Origin: Streptomyces sp. TSRI0281 | GTDB lineage: Bacteria > Actinomycetota > Actinomycetes > Streptomycetales > Streptomycetaceae | Assembly (NCBI RefSeq): GCF_001905125.1 | Contig: NZ_LWLE01000037.1 | Coordinates: 248,001 to 312,000 of the forward strand | DNA: 64,000 nucleotides | Reading direction: 5' to 3' | In this document: positions 48,356 through 56,737 of the stretch, piece after piece | Layout of the letters: every line of letters starts with the position of its first letter | How positions within the stretch are numbered: position 1 is the first letter of the stretch | The notes under the pieces: generated by a model | The model's database searches: none | Seen by the model: the letters and a program-made list of their open reading frames with translations, nothing else | What the model was told of the DNA's origin: nothing | Program-made: the position numbers and the translations under genes

Positions 48356-49621
48356 ATGGAACTCAACAGACGGTCGCTGCTCGCTGTCATCGGCGCGGGC
48401 ACTGCTGCGGCCATCACCGGCTGCGGCACCGGCTCCACCTCCGCCGGCTCGGCCGACGGCCCCGCCGAGGGTGAGATCACGCTGCTCACCCCGATCTACG
48501 AAGGCGCCAAAGGCAAGACGCTGCTGGAGGGGAAGATCCTCGGCGGGTTCCGGAAGAAGTATCCGGACGTCAAGGTGAACGTGGACTACACCACGTACGC
48601 CCAGCTGAACGAGAAGATCACCACCGGTCTCGCGGGCGGGCTGCTGCCCGACGTACTGATGATGGGTGTCGGCTGGATACCGCCGTTCGCCGCCAAGAAG
48701 GCGATCGCCGAACTGCCGGAGAAGCTGGCGACCGCGCACGACTACGAGAAGCGGGTGCTGGAGCCGTCCCGTTACGACGGCAAGCTCTACGCGCTTCCGG
48801 TGGTGCTGGACACCCGCATCGTGGTCTACCGCAAGGACCACTTCGCCGAGGCAGGGATCAAGAAGACCCCGGCCAACTGGGCCGAGCTGCGTGCCGTGGC
48901 CAAGCAGCTGACGAGGGACGGCCGGATCGGATTCGACCCGTTCTCCATCGAGCTGCGCCAGTGCTGGGAGACCTTCCTCTTCGCCAACGGCGGCCAGTTG
49001 TTCAGCGAGGACGGCAAGAAGGTGCTGTTCAACGACGCCCGCGGGGTCGAGGCCCTGCAGCTCTTCAAGGACCTGATCAAGGACGGTTCGGCGGTCTACG
49101 CCAAGAAGACGGAGCTCGGCGCACCGACGAACGTAGCGACCGGCAAGGCCTCGATGATGATGACGACGAGCGCGCTGTGGGTCCAGGTCACGGAGCAGAA
49201 TCCGGACCTGATCAAGGACGACAAGCTGGGCGCGTTCGTCCTGGCCAACCGCAAGCCGGCGATGCTCCAGGGCGGCACCCTCGTCACCCAGTCCGCGAGC
49301 TCCAAGCACCCGGCGGCGGCACGCGCGCTGGTGGAGTACCTCGCAACGCCCGAATCGATCCTCGGCGCGGCGTCGCAGCGCGGTTCGGTGCCCGGTCTGC
49401 GCGACCTCAACGACTCCAGCTATGTGAAGGAGAACCAGTTCGTCGACCTCTCCTTGCAGAACCTTCAGCACGCCGTCTCCGAGGGCGGCACCGCCGCCTG
49501 GATGGAGATCCGCGAAAAGATCAAGCCGACGCTGGAGCCGGCGATCGTGGGCGACCAGTCCGCGAAGGACGCCATCGCGGAACTCGGCCGGCTCGCCGAG
49601 GCCGCCATCGGCCGGATGTGA
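48356..49621 (+). CDS. Oligosaccharide-binding lipoprotein of a CUT1 ABC importer
   Basis: 421 residues. Twin-arginine-like lipoprotein signal (NRRSLLAVIGAGTAAAITGC) with the lipid-carrying cysteine at C23. Type 1 solute-binding domain: FRKKYPDVKVNVDYTTYAQL, DGKLYALPVVLDTRIVVYRK and the GKASMMMTTSALWVQVTEQN region. Captures the oligosaccharide outside the membrane and hands it to the two permeases encoded next. First gene of the operon; AAAAGGGG precedes the ATG. No ATPase gene follows, as usual for Streptomyces CUT1 systems that share MsiK. Confidence 0.93.
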   Translation: MELNRRSLLAVIGAGTAAAITGCGTGSTSAGSADGPAEGEITLLTPIYEGAKGKTLLEGKILGGFRKKYPDVKVNVDYTTYAQLNEKITTGLAGGLLPDVLMMGVGWIPPFAAKKAIAELPEKLATAHDYEKRVLEPSRYDGKLYALPVVLDTRIVVYRKDHFAEAGIKKTPANWAELRAVAKQLTRDGRIGFDPFSIELRQCWETFLFANGGQLFSEDGKKVLFNDARGVEALQLFKDLIKDGSAVYAKKTELGAPTNVATGKASMMMTTSALWVQVTEQNPDLIKDDKLGAFVLANRKPAMLQGGTLVTQSASSKHPAAARALVEYLATPESILGAASQRGSVPGLRDLNDSSYVKENQFVDLSLQNLQHAVSEGGTAAWMEIREKIKPTLEPAIVGDQSAKDAIAELGRLAEAAIGRM

Positions 49622-49633
49622 GGACCCGTCACT

Positions 49634-50599
49634 GTGGGAGCGACATCCGTATTGAAGGCACGGCCCGCGCGGCCGCCCGCCTCTCCTGAGAAATCGGCGC
49701 CGAAGCGCACCGGCCGGGTCCCCACGGGCCCGGGGCGCCGCCGCCGCCGGGCAGGCATGCTCATGGTGGCGCCCGCGCTGCTGCACGCCTCCCTGTGGAT
49801 CGGCCTGCCGGTCGTGGCCTCGGTGGTCCTGGCCTTCACGAAGTACGACGTGCTGACGGCGCCGCAGTTCGTGGGACTGGACAACTTCCGGGACATGATG
49901 GACGACGCGGTCTTCCGCAAGTCCATCGTCAACACCGTCATCTACACCTTCTTCACCGTTCCGTTCGGGATGGTACTCGGTCTGCTGACGGCCCTGGCGC
50001 TGCACACCGGCCTCAAGGCGCGCGGCTTCTTCCGCACCGCGGTGTTCCTGCCGCAGGTCACGGCGACCGTCGCCATCGCGCTGGTCTGGCTGTGGATCTA
50101 CAACCCGGGCAACGGTCTGCTCAACGCGTTGCTGTCGTTCGTCGGCATCGACGGTCCGGCCTGGCTGTCCTCGACGGGCTGGGCGATGCCCTCGGTGATC
50201 CTGGTCGGCATCTGGCAGGGCATCGGCATGAAGATGCTCATCTATCTGGCCGCGCTCCAGTCCATGCCGAAGGAGCTGTACGAAGCGGCCTCGGTGGACG
50301 GCGCCTCCAAGGTGCGGCAGTTCTTCGCCATCACGCTGCCGCTGCTGAAGCCCGCGACGTTCTTCGTGCTCATCACCTCGATGATCACCGCGTTCCAGTC
50401 CTTCGACCAGATCTACATCCTCACCGACGGCGGCCCCGCCAACAGCACCACGATGATGACGTTCGAGATCTACAAGTCCGCCTTCCGGGAGTTCCGCGTC
50501 GGTTACGCCTCCGCGCAGTCGCTCGTGCTGTTCGTGCTGCTGATGGGCTTCACCCTGGTCAACCGGCGGATCATGGGAGGCACCCGTGGCCACAGCTGA
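49634..50599 (+). CDS. CUT1 ABC permease (MalF-like)
   Basis: 321 residues with six predicted membrane helices after a basic, Pro/Arg-rich N-terminus of 40 residues. The EAA loop YEAASVDGASKVRQFFAITL contacts the ATPase. YILTDGGPANSTTMM is the usual MalF-type motif. GTG at 49634, 12 bases after the lipoprotein stop. Its 3' end overlaps the next permease by 14 bases. Confidence 0.93.
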   Translation: MGATSVLKARPARPPASPEKSAPKRTGRVPTGPGRRRRRAGMLMVAPALLHASLWIGLPVVASVVLAFTKYDVLTAPQFVGLDNFRDMMDDAVFRKSIVNTVIYTFFTVPFGMVLGLLTALALHTGLKARGFFRTAVFLPQVTATVAIALVWLWIYNPGNGLLNALLSFVGIDGPAWLSSTGWAMPSVILVGIWQGIGMKMLIYLAALQSMPKELYEAASVDGASKVRQFFAITLPLLKPATFFVLITSMITAFQSFDQIYILTDGGPANSTTMMTFEIYKSAFREFRVGYASAQSLVLFVLLMGFTLVNRRIMGGTRGHS

Positions 50600-51503
50600 G
50601 CTTCAGAAGCCGGCGCCCGCACCAAGGCTCCGGCCGAACCGCAAACCGGTCTCGGCCGGGAGGATCGCGCTCTATCTGACGCTGTCGGTGGTCTCCCTGC
50701 TGATGATGGTGCCGTTCATCTGGATGGTGCTCACCTCGCTCAAGACGCCGGTGGAGATCGCCTCCCAGGACGCCGGACTGCTGCCGGAGCACTGGGCGTT
50801 CGGGAACTACGTCGACGCGCTGAAAGCGGCGCCGTTCGCCACGTACGCCCGCAACAGCTTCATCATCGCGCTCAGTCACACCGTGCTCAACGTGCTGATC
50901 GCCTCGATGGCCGGGTACTCGCTGGCGCGGATCAAGTTCCGCGGCAGCGACATGATCTTCTACCTGTTCATCGCGGCGCTGATGATCCCGACGTACACCA
51001 AGGTGCTGCCGGAGTTCCTGATCGTCCGCTTCATGCCGCTGGCCGGCGGGAACGACATCCTCGGCCAGGGCGGCAGCGGCTGGCTGGACACCTGGTGGGC
51101 GCTCATCATCCCCGGTGCCGTCACCCCGTTCGCGGTCTTCCTCTTCCGACAGTTCTACCTGGACCTCCCGGTGGAGCTGGAGGAGGCGGCCCGGCTCGAC
51201 GGGCTCGGCGAGTTCCGGATCTACGCCCGGATCATGACCCCGCAGGTCAAGCCCGCGCTCACCACGGTGGCGCTGCTGACCTTCGAGTCCTCGTGGAACA
51301 ACTTCCTGTGGCCGCTGCTGGTGACCCGCACGGACAGTCTGCGGGTGATCCAGGTGGGGCTCTCCGTCTTCAAGACGGAGAACGGCCCCCAATGGCACTT
51401 CCTGATGGCCGGCACCACGCTGGCCACCCTCCCCATGGTCATTCTCTTCCTCATCGGCCAGCGCTACTTCGTGCAGGGCTTCGCAACCGCCGGTCTCAAG
51501 TGA
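50586..51503 (+). CDS. CUT1 ABC permease (MalG-like)
   Basis: 305 residues, six helices, EAA loop LEEAARLDGLGEFRIYARIM and the C-terminal motif GQRYFVQGFATAGLK typical of MalG-type subunits. GTG start at 50586 within the preceding gene. Forms the channel with the preceding permease. A 45-base gap with a repeated AGGTGACCGGTT-like motif separates it from the SDR gene. Confidence 0.93.
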   Translation: MATAELQKPAPAPRLRPNRKPVSAGRIALYLTLSVVSLLMMVPFIWMVLTSLKTPVEIASQDAGLLPEHWAFGNYVDALKAAPFATYARNSFIIALSHTVLNVLIASMAGYSLARIKFRGSDMIFYLFIAALMIPTYTKVLPEFLIVRFMPLAGGNDILGQGGSGWLDTWWALIIPGAVTPFAVFLFRQFYLDLPVELEEAARLDGLGEFRIYARIMTPQVKPALTTVALLTFESSWNNFLWPLLVTRTDSLRVIQVGLSVFKTENGPQWHFLMAGTTLATLPMVILFLIGQRYFVQGFATAGLK

Positions 51504-51548
51504 CCGGTTCCGGTCCTCAGGTGACCGGTTATCGAAAGGGCTTCACCC

Positions 51549-52313
51549 ATGTCTGCTGATCTCCACGGCTCCCGCGCGCTGGTGACGGGGGCGGGCCACG
51601 GCATCGGCCGCGCCATCGCCGTCGCTCTCGCCGAGGCCGGCGCCGATGTCGCCGTCCACTACCACTCCTCCGCCGACGAGGCCGCGAAGACGGTCTCGGC
51701 GATCGAGGCGCTGGGCCGCCGGGCGAAGGCGTTCGGGGCCGATGTGACGGTGACCGCCGACGTGGACCGCCTGGTCGAGGAGGCCACCGGCTTCCTCGGC
51801 GGGCTGGATGTCCTCGTCTGCAACGCGGGCCACCTCATCGGCCGCGCGAAGATCGCCGAGATGAGCGACGACCACTTCGACCAGGTCCTCTCCGTCAACC
51901 TGACATCGGCCTTCCGCACCGTGCGGGCCGCCCTGCCACATCTGACGAAGTCGTCCGCCGGGCGCATCATCACCCTGTCCTCGCTGGCCGCGCACAACGG
52001 CGGCGGCCCCGGCTCGGTGGCGTACGCCGCCGCCAAGGCCGGCATCCGCGGCTTCACCAAGGGTCTGGCCAAGGAGCTGGCCGGGACCGGGATCACGGTC
52101 AACACGGTCGCTCCGGGCTTCATCAAGGGCACCGCCTTCCACGACACGTTCACCGCGCCCGAGGCGCAGCAGGCGATGGAGGCGGGCATCCCGGTGGGCC
52201 GGGCCGGCACGCCGGAGGACGTCGCCTCGGCGGTCGTGCACCTCGCGTCGCCCGCCTCCGGTTTCCTCACCGCCACCACGCTGGACATCGACGGTGGCGT
52301 GTGGCCGCGTTGA
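51549..52313 (+). CDS. SDR-family oxidoreductase (uronate/DEH reductase candidate)
   Basis: 254 residues, classical SDR: cofactor loop TGAGHGIGRAIAVALAEAG, NAG motif in LVCNAGHLIG, catalytic serine in IITLSSLAAHNG and the YAAAKAG tyrosine-lysine pair. In automated annotation it would be 3-oxoacyl-ACP reductase, but the context argues otherwise: it stands between a sugar importer and a heparinase-fold lyase, like the SDRs that reduce 4-deoxy-L-erythro-5-hexoseulose uronate after lyase action. That role is inferred. The 3' end overlaps the next gene by 13 bases. Confidence 0.9.
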   Translation: MSADLHGSRALVTGAGHGIGRAIAVALAEAGADVAVHYHSSADEAAKTVSAIEALGRRAKAFGADVTVTADVDRLVEEATGFLGGLDVLVCNAGHLIGRAKIAEMSDDHFDQVLSVNLTSAFRTVRAALPHLTKSSAGRIITLSSLAAHNGGGPGSVAYAAAKAGIRGFTKGLAKELAGTGITVNTVAPGFIKGTAFHDTFTAPEAQQAMEAGIPVGRAGTPEDVASAVVHLASPASGFLTATTLDIDGGVWPR

Positions 52314-54091
52314 GGCGGATCGCGCGGGAGCGCGGCGGCTGGTGGCACGCGTACATCTGCCCGGCGCACGGAGTGGAGCTGGACCACGGCGATCTGCTCG
52401 CCGGGGTCTTCCCGGCGGGCGGCGCACGCTGTGCGCACGGCTGCCGGGTGGACGACGAGGCGGTGCGCGGCGCCTGGACGGTGCTGTCGCACCAGGCGTG
52501 GGCGCGGCAGCTGCGGGTGCTCGCCCACCGGGGCGGGCAGGACTCCGAGGCGGTGGCGCGGCTGGTGGAGTACGCGGGTCTCTACGCGGAGCTGGCGACC
52601 GATCAGCACGGCGAGGCGCAGACCTGGATGCTGCGCGGCCGGCTGTTCCACCAGGCGCTGACGGACGCCATCTGGGCGGTGAACGTCGGGCACACGGTGA
52701 GCACGCTCGCCGAGCGGGGCACCGAGGGCCTGGCGGTCCTGCTGCCGCTGCTGGACGACCTGGAGCGGGCGGCGCTCGATGCCCGTGACGTCCTCACCGC
52801 TCAGGGGCAGCTGGCCTCCAACTACACCGCGTGGCTGAACGCGGCGGGCGTCTCCGCGAGCCGGGCGGCCTCGGCCGCCCGGGGCCGGGAGTGGGACGGC
52901 GCCGAGCGGTGGCTGGAGGGCAGGAACGGGCTGTACGCGCATCTGCGGGTCGCCGTCGCCGAGGACGGCTGGGAGTGGGAGGGCAGCACCTACTACCACG
53001 GGTTCGTGCTGCGGGCGGCGCTGCTGGCGCTGCGCTTCACCGACCCGACGGCCATTCCCGCCGATGTGGTGGGCGTGCTGGCCGGGATGACGGACGTACT
53101 GGCCACGATCGCGACGCCGGGCGGCATTCTTCCCGCGCTGCACGACGGCCCGTATCTGCGTGACCCGCTCGCCCTGGAGTGGCTCGAACTGGTGGCGCTC
53201 GCGCAGCAGTTGGTTCCCTCCGCCGCGTTGGACGCGGTGGCGGGGCGGGCCCGGGACGAGCTCGGTGCGGCGGACGACGGGCTCGACGCGCTGCTGGGCG
53301 GCTGGTTCGCCGGCCCTCCGCTCGCCGAGCGCCCGGCGCCCGGCCCGGTCACCGTGTACCCGGTGGCCGGCTACGGGGTGCTGCGCGCCGCGGGCATCCA
53401 TGCCCTGGTGGACTTCGGTCCGCACGGCGGCTCGCACGGGCACCGCGACAAGCTGTCGTTGTATCTGTACGGGAACACCACCCCGTGGCAGCCGGATCCC
53501 GGCCAGGTGCCGTACGCCCATACCGAGTTCCGGGATCTGTACACGTCGACCGAGGCGCACCCGGCGTTCCGGGTGGACGGCGGCGAACAGGCAGAGTGCG
53601 CGGGCACGCTGCTCGGCTCGGACGCCACTTCGGTGACCGCCGAGGTCACCACGGCGTACGAGTCGGTGCGCGCGGTCCGACGCGTCGCGGTCGGTGACTG
53701 CTATCTGGTCGACCTGCTGACGGTGACGGGCCAGGAGGCGCGTCGCATCTCGGCGCAGCTGCGTCCGGGCACCTCGCTGGACGTCCAGGTGCAGGCGGCC
53801 GGTGCGGTGCGCACCACCTGGTACGGCGACGAGACCCTGCACGGCTGGCACACCCACACCGCCGGGCTCCCGGTCCGCCCGATGACGCGGCCGGGCCCCG
53901 GACCCGCGGACGACCCGCAGCGGATGCGCACCCGGGTCGACTTCACCGTCGAGGCGGAGCACGTGGTGTTCGCCTCGGTGTACCAGGCGGCGTCCGCGGG
54001 CCCCGCGGTGACCGATGTACGGCTGGACGGCGAGGAGCTGACGGTGGAACTGGCGGACGGCGCCACGGCACGATTCCGGACGGAGGGCTGA
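52301..54091 (+). CDS. Heparinase II/III-family lyase, PL15-like, cytosolic
   Basis: 596 residues, no signal peptide. N-terminus with a small Cys/His cluster (C20-x2-H23, C44, C48) ahead of an (alpha/alpha) toroid, then the heparinase II/III beta-sandwich with ALVDFGPHGGSHGHRDKLSL; H375, H379 and H381 are the likely metal or catalytic histidines. The HGGxHGHxDKL pattern resembles exo-oligouronate lyases of family PL15. Such an enzyme would cut imported oligosaccharides to unsaturated monosaccharides for the adjacent SDR. GTG at 52301 inside the SDR gene implies coupled translation. The PL15 assignment is tentative; the fold is not. Confidence 0.83.
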   Translation: MAALRRIARERGGWWHAYICPAHGVELDHGDLLAGVFPAGGARCAHGCRVDDEAVRGAWTVLSHQAWARQLRVLAHRGGQDSEAVARLVEYAGLYAELATDQHGEAQTWMLRGRLFHQALTDAIWAVNVGHTVSTLAERGTEGLAVLLPLLDDLERAALDARDVLTAQGQLASNYTAWLNAAGVSASRAASAARGREWDGAERWLEGRNGLYAHLRVAVAEDGWEWEGSTYYHGFVLRAALLALRFTDPTAIPADVVGVLAGMTDVLATIATPGGILPALHDGPYLRDPLALEWLELVALAQQLVPSAALDAVAGRARDELGAADDGLDALLGGWFAGPPLAERPAPGPVTVYPVAGYGVLRAAGIHALVDFGPHGGSHGHRDKLSLYLYGNTTPWQPDPGQVPYAHTEFRDLYTSTEAHPAFRVDGGEQAECAGTLLGSDATSVTAEVTTAYESVRAVRRVAVGDCYLVDLLTVTGQEARRISAQLRPGTSLDVQVQAAGAVRTTWYGDETLHGWHTHTAGLPVRPMTRPGPGPADDPQRMRTRVDFTVEAEHVVFASVYQAASAGPAVTDVRLDGEELTVELADGATARFRTEG

Positions 54092-54094
54092 TCC

Positions 54095-56107
54095 TTGCTG
54101 CTCTCGGCGACCCCGCCGCCCGGCCCGCGCCCCGCGCAGGAGACCCGGGTACGGGAGGAGGCGGCCCGGCATCGGGGGCTGACCCCGCCCCGTACGCATC
54201 CGTCGGCCAGCATCACCTGGCTGGGCCCCGCGGCGTCCAACCCGGCGCTGGCCTACCGGATCGGCGGGGACCCCGCCGATCTGGCGGAGAGCCGGCGGTG
54301 GATCGAGGCGGCGGTGCGGCTGCCGCACTGGGGCAAGGCCCATATGCCCGACCACGATCTCGACGCGGGCTGGCTGCTGCACCACCTCTCGCTCGCCTAC
54401 CGGTGGATCGGTGAGGATCTGCCGGACGGCGTGCGGGCCCTGCTGCGGTACAAGCTGCTGCTCCAGGGGCGGCGGCTGTACGAGTTCGCGGTGGCGAGCG
54501 AGGGCCGCTGGTGGTCGTCGTCGTACTGGCAGAACCACAACTGGATCTGTTACGCGGGCCTGGCGACGGCCGGCTATGTGCTGGGCAAGGAGGAGTGGAC
54601 CGAGCGCGCCAAGGACAATCTCGGCACGGTCCTGGATCTGATGCCCGAGGACGGTTCGCATGCCGAGGGCGTCGTGTACTGGCGCTACGGGGTGCCGTTC
54701 CTCGCGATCCATCTGGATCTCCTCAAGGAGGCCGAGGGCATCGACTGGTGGGGCCGCGGCGGCTTCCTCACCAACACCTTCCGCTACCGGCTGCATCAGA
54801 CCGCGCCCGGCTTCGCGTTCAACGTCGACCACGGCGACTGCCACGACCGGCGCAGCGGCCACAGCGCCGGGCTCTACTACCGCCTGGCCGCGCAGTACGG
54901 CATCCCCGAGGCGCAGTGGATGGGCGATCTGGCCTCGGGGGAACTGCTGTGGGCGGAGGCCGCCGAGAGCGGGGTGCGGCCGGGCATCCTGCCGGAGGCG
55001 TACCTGGAATACCTCTGGTACGACCCGTCCGTGACGGCGGCGCGGCCCACCGAGACCCGGGCGTTCTTCCCGGATCTGGGGCTGCTCGCGGCGCGGACCG
55101 GCTGGGAGGACGACGCCACGCTGGTGTCGTTCAAGGCGAGCCCCGGCGGTGGTCACAGGGCGTGGGAGACCAGTGAGAAGCACCGTGCGGAGCTGGGCTG
55201 GGAGACCCTGAACCAGGGGCATCACCACCCGGACTCGGGCTCGTTCGTGCTGGTCTCGCAGGGCGCGTTCCTCGCCGTGGACGAGGGCTACAGCAACCGC
55301 AAGCGGGCCGCTCACCACAATCTGCTGCTGGTGGACGGGCAGGGGTACGCCGACGAGGACCGCTACCACGTCTACAAGGACATCCCGTACGAGCGCCAGG
55401 CCCGTCAGCGCGATGTGCTGGTGGACGCGGAGGGCGGGTGGGCGCACTCCACGGCCGAGATCGCCGCGATGTACGACCCCGCTCTGGGGGTGCGGCGCCT
55501 GGACCGGACCCTGGTGTTCACCCCGGCGGGCCGGCTCGTGCTGCTCGATCTCGCCGAGGCGGACGAGGAGCGCGCGTGGACGTTCCTGCTCCAGACCGAC
55601 CGGCCGACCGAGCCGCGGCCGGACGGCGCCCGGCTGATCCGGTCGGGGGCCGCCACCGCCCTCGTACGGCAGTTCGCGCCGCTGGAGGCTGCGGTGACCT
55701 GCGAGGTCACCGAAGTGGAGGCCAATCCGACGTCCAGCACGCCGGAGCTGCGCCTCACCCGCACCCTGCACACGCTGCGGTCGACGACCACCCGGTCGTC
55801 GGACGGGCTCTTCCTCACCGCGATCGCGCCCGGCGGGACCTGCGCGGCGGAAGAGGTCGTGTGCACGGAAGGGCACGGCGTCGCCTTCCGGCCGGGCGGT
55901 GGCGGCGAGGCGGGCGCGGAGGCCGCGGAGACTGTGTTTCTCTCCCCCGTCGCCCGCCGGATCCGGCACGCCACGCTCGCCGCCGACGCGGCGGCCGTCC
56001 TGCTCACCGCCGCCGGAGCGCCGTACGTCGTGGCGGCCACCCGGCTGGAACTGGCGGGCCGGGTGCTCCTCGACGTCACCGAGCCGTACACAGGAAAGGT
56101 CGGCTGA
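54095..56107 (+). CDS. Second heparinase II/III-family lyase, heparinase-II-like
   Basis: 670 residues, again without signal peptide. Helical toroid with WWSSSYWQNHNWICYAGLAT (H148) and EDGSHAEGVVYWRYGVPFLA, then a beta-sandwich with ETLNQGHHHPDSGSFVLVSQ (H376-H378), the HHxDxGxF pattern of PL21/PL12-type enzymes. It differs throughout from the preceding lyase, so the two are not recent duplicates. Should act on uronic-acid-containing oligosaccharides by beta-elimination. TTG start at 54095 follows GGAGGG by 8 bases and begins 3 bases after the previous stop; the first 40 residues are poor in structure, so the real start could be slightly internal. Confidence 0.82.
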   Translation: MLLSATPPPGPRPAQETRVREEAARHRGLTPPRTHPSASITWLGPAASNPALAYRIGGDPADLAESRRWIEAAVRLPHWGKAHMPDHDLDAGWLLHHLSLAYRWIGEDLPDGVRALLRYKLLLQGRRLYEFAVASEGRWWSSSYWQNHNWICYAGLATAGYVLGKEEWTERAKDNLGTVLDLMPEDGSHAEGVVYWRYGVPFLAIHLDLLKEAEGIDWWGRGGFLTNTFRYRLHQTAPGFAFNVDHGDCHDRRSGHSAGLYYRLAAQYGIPEAQWMGDLASGELLWAEAAESGVRPGILPEAYLEYLWYDPSVTAARPTETRAFFPDLGLLAARTGWEDDATLVSFKASPGGGHRAWETSEKHRAELGWETLNQGHHHPDSGSFVLVSQGAFLAVDEGYSNRKRAAHHNLLLVDGQGYADEDRYHVYKDIPYERQARQRDVLVDAEGGWAHSTAEIAAMYDPALGVRRLDRTLVFTPAGRLVLLDLAEADEERAWTFLLQTDRPTEPRPDGARLIRSGAATALVRQFAPLEAAVTCEVTEVEANPTSSTPELRLTRTLHTLRSTTTRSSDGLFLTAIAPGGTCAAEEVVCTEGHGVAFRPGGGGEAGAEAAETVFLSPVARRIRHATLAADAAAVLLTAAGAPYVVAATRLELAGRVLLDVTEPYTGKVG

Positions 56108-56110
56108 ACC

Positions 56111-56737
56111 ATGCGGGCAACCCTCTCCGCACCGGAGCCCGAGACCCGGTCGTCAGGCTGGCCGACACTGCTGCGCCGCCTGGAGTTCGTGGCGTATCCG
56201 GCTGCCGCCGGGGCCGCGTTCGCCGTGCTGGCGTTGGGTGTGGTGACCTGGCTGCCGGCGCTCGCCGCGATGGGGTCCGCCCTGCAGCGGTGGCGTGCTG
56301 AGGGGGACAGCCGGTGCTTCACCAACACCTTCACCTCGTTCGGGCGGTACTGGCGCGCGCTGTGGCGGCACGGACTGCTGTCCACCGCCGCCGCGGCGAT
56401 GCTGGCCGCCAACATCGTCTACTTCCTGGGCCGTTCCGAGCCCTGGACGTTCGTGGTGCTCGCCGCGCAGGTGGGCATCGCGGCCGCGCTCGTCATCCAT
56501 CACGTGGCGCTCGCCGCCGAGGCCGGCCGGAGTCCGGAGGGTTCCCTCCGGTCCTGGTCGCTCGGCGCGCTGGCGCTCGGCTTCGGGTCTCCCGCCCGGG
56601 GCACCGCACTGCTCGGCGCGGTGATCTCCGCCGTGCTGCTGTCCCTCGTCGTACCGCTGGGTCCGCTGCTTCTGGGTCCCAGCATTCCCGTACTGCTCGC
56701 TCTGTCCTTCGCTGATCCCAGGAGGCATACCCCATGA
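56111..56737 (+). CDS. YesL-like (DUF624) membrane protein
   Basis: 208 residues with about five hydrophobic helices (AGAAFAVLALGVVTWLPALA; LLSTAAAAMLAANIVYFLG; LLGAVISAVLLSLVVPLGPL). The order of helices and the CFTNTFTSFGRYWRALWRHG loop fit the YesL/DUF624 family, which occurs beside CUT1 importers for pectin-like oligosaccharides in many bacteria. Exact function unknown; a transport accessory role is presumed. ATG 3 bases after the lyase stop; its own stop overlaps the next ATG by four bases. Confidence 0.8.
   Translation: MRATLSAPEPETRSSGWPTLLRRLEFVAYPAAAGAAFAVLALGVVTWLPALAAMGSALQRWRAEGDSRCFTNTFTSFGRYWRALWRHGLLSTAAAAMLAANIVYFLGRSEPWTFVVLAAQVGIAAALVIHHVALAAEAGRSPEGSLRSWSLGALALGFGSPARGTALLGAVISAVLLSLVVPLGPLLLGPSIPVLLALSFADPRRHTP

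Noticed and set aside
51549..52313. Annotation of the SDR as a fatty-acid synthesis FabG
   Set aside because: The fold fits, but the gene lies inside a sugar import and lyase operon and overlaps a lyase gene; no acyl carrier or other fab genes are near.
51659..55969. A 1436-residue minus-strand frame across the SDR and lyase genes
   Set aside because: A high-GC shadow: composition is Arg/Pro/Gly-rich without domains, while the plus strand has two recognisable enzymes with motifs.
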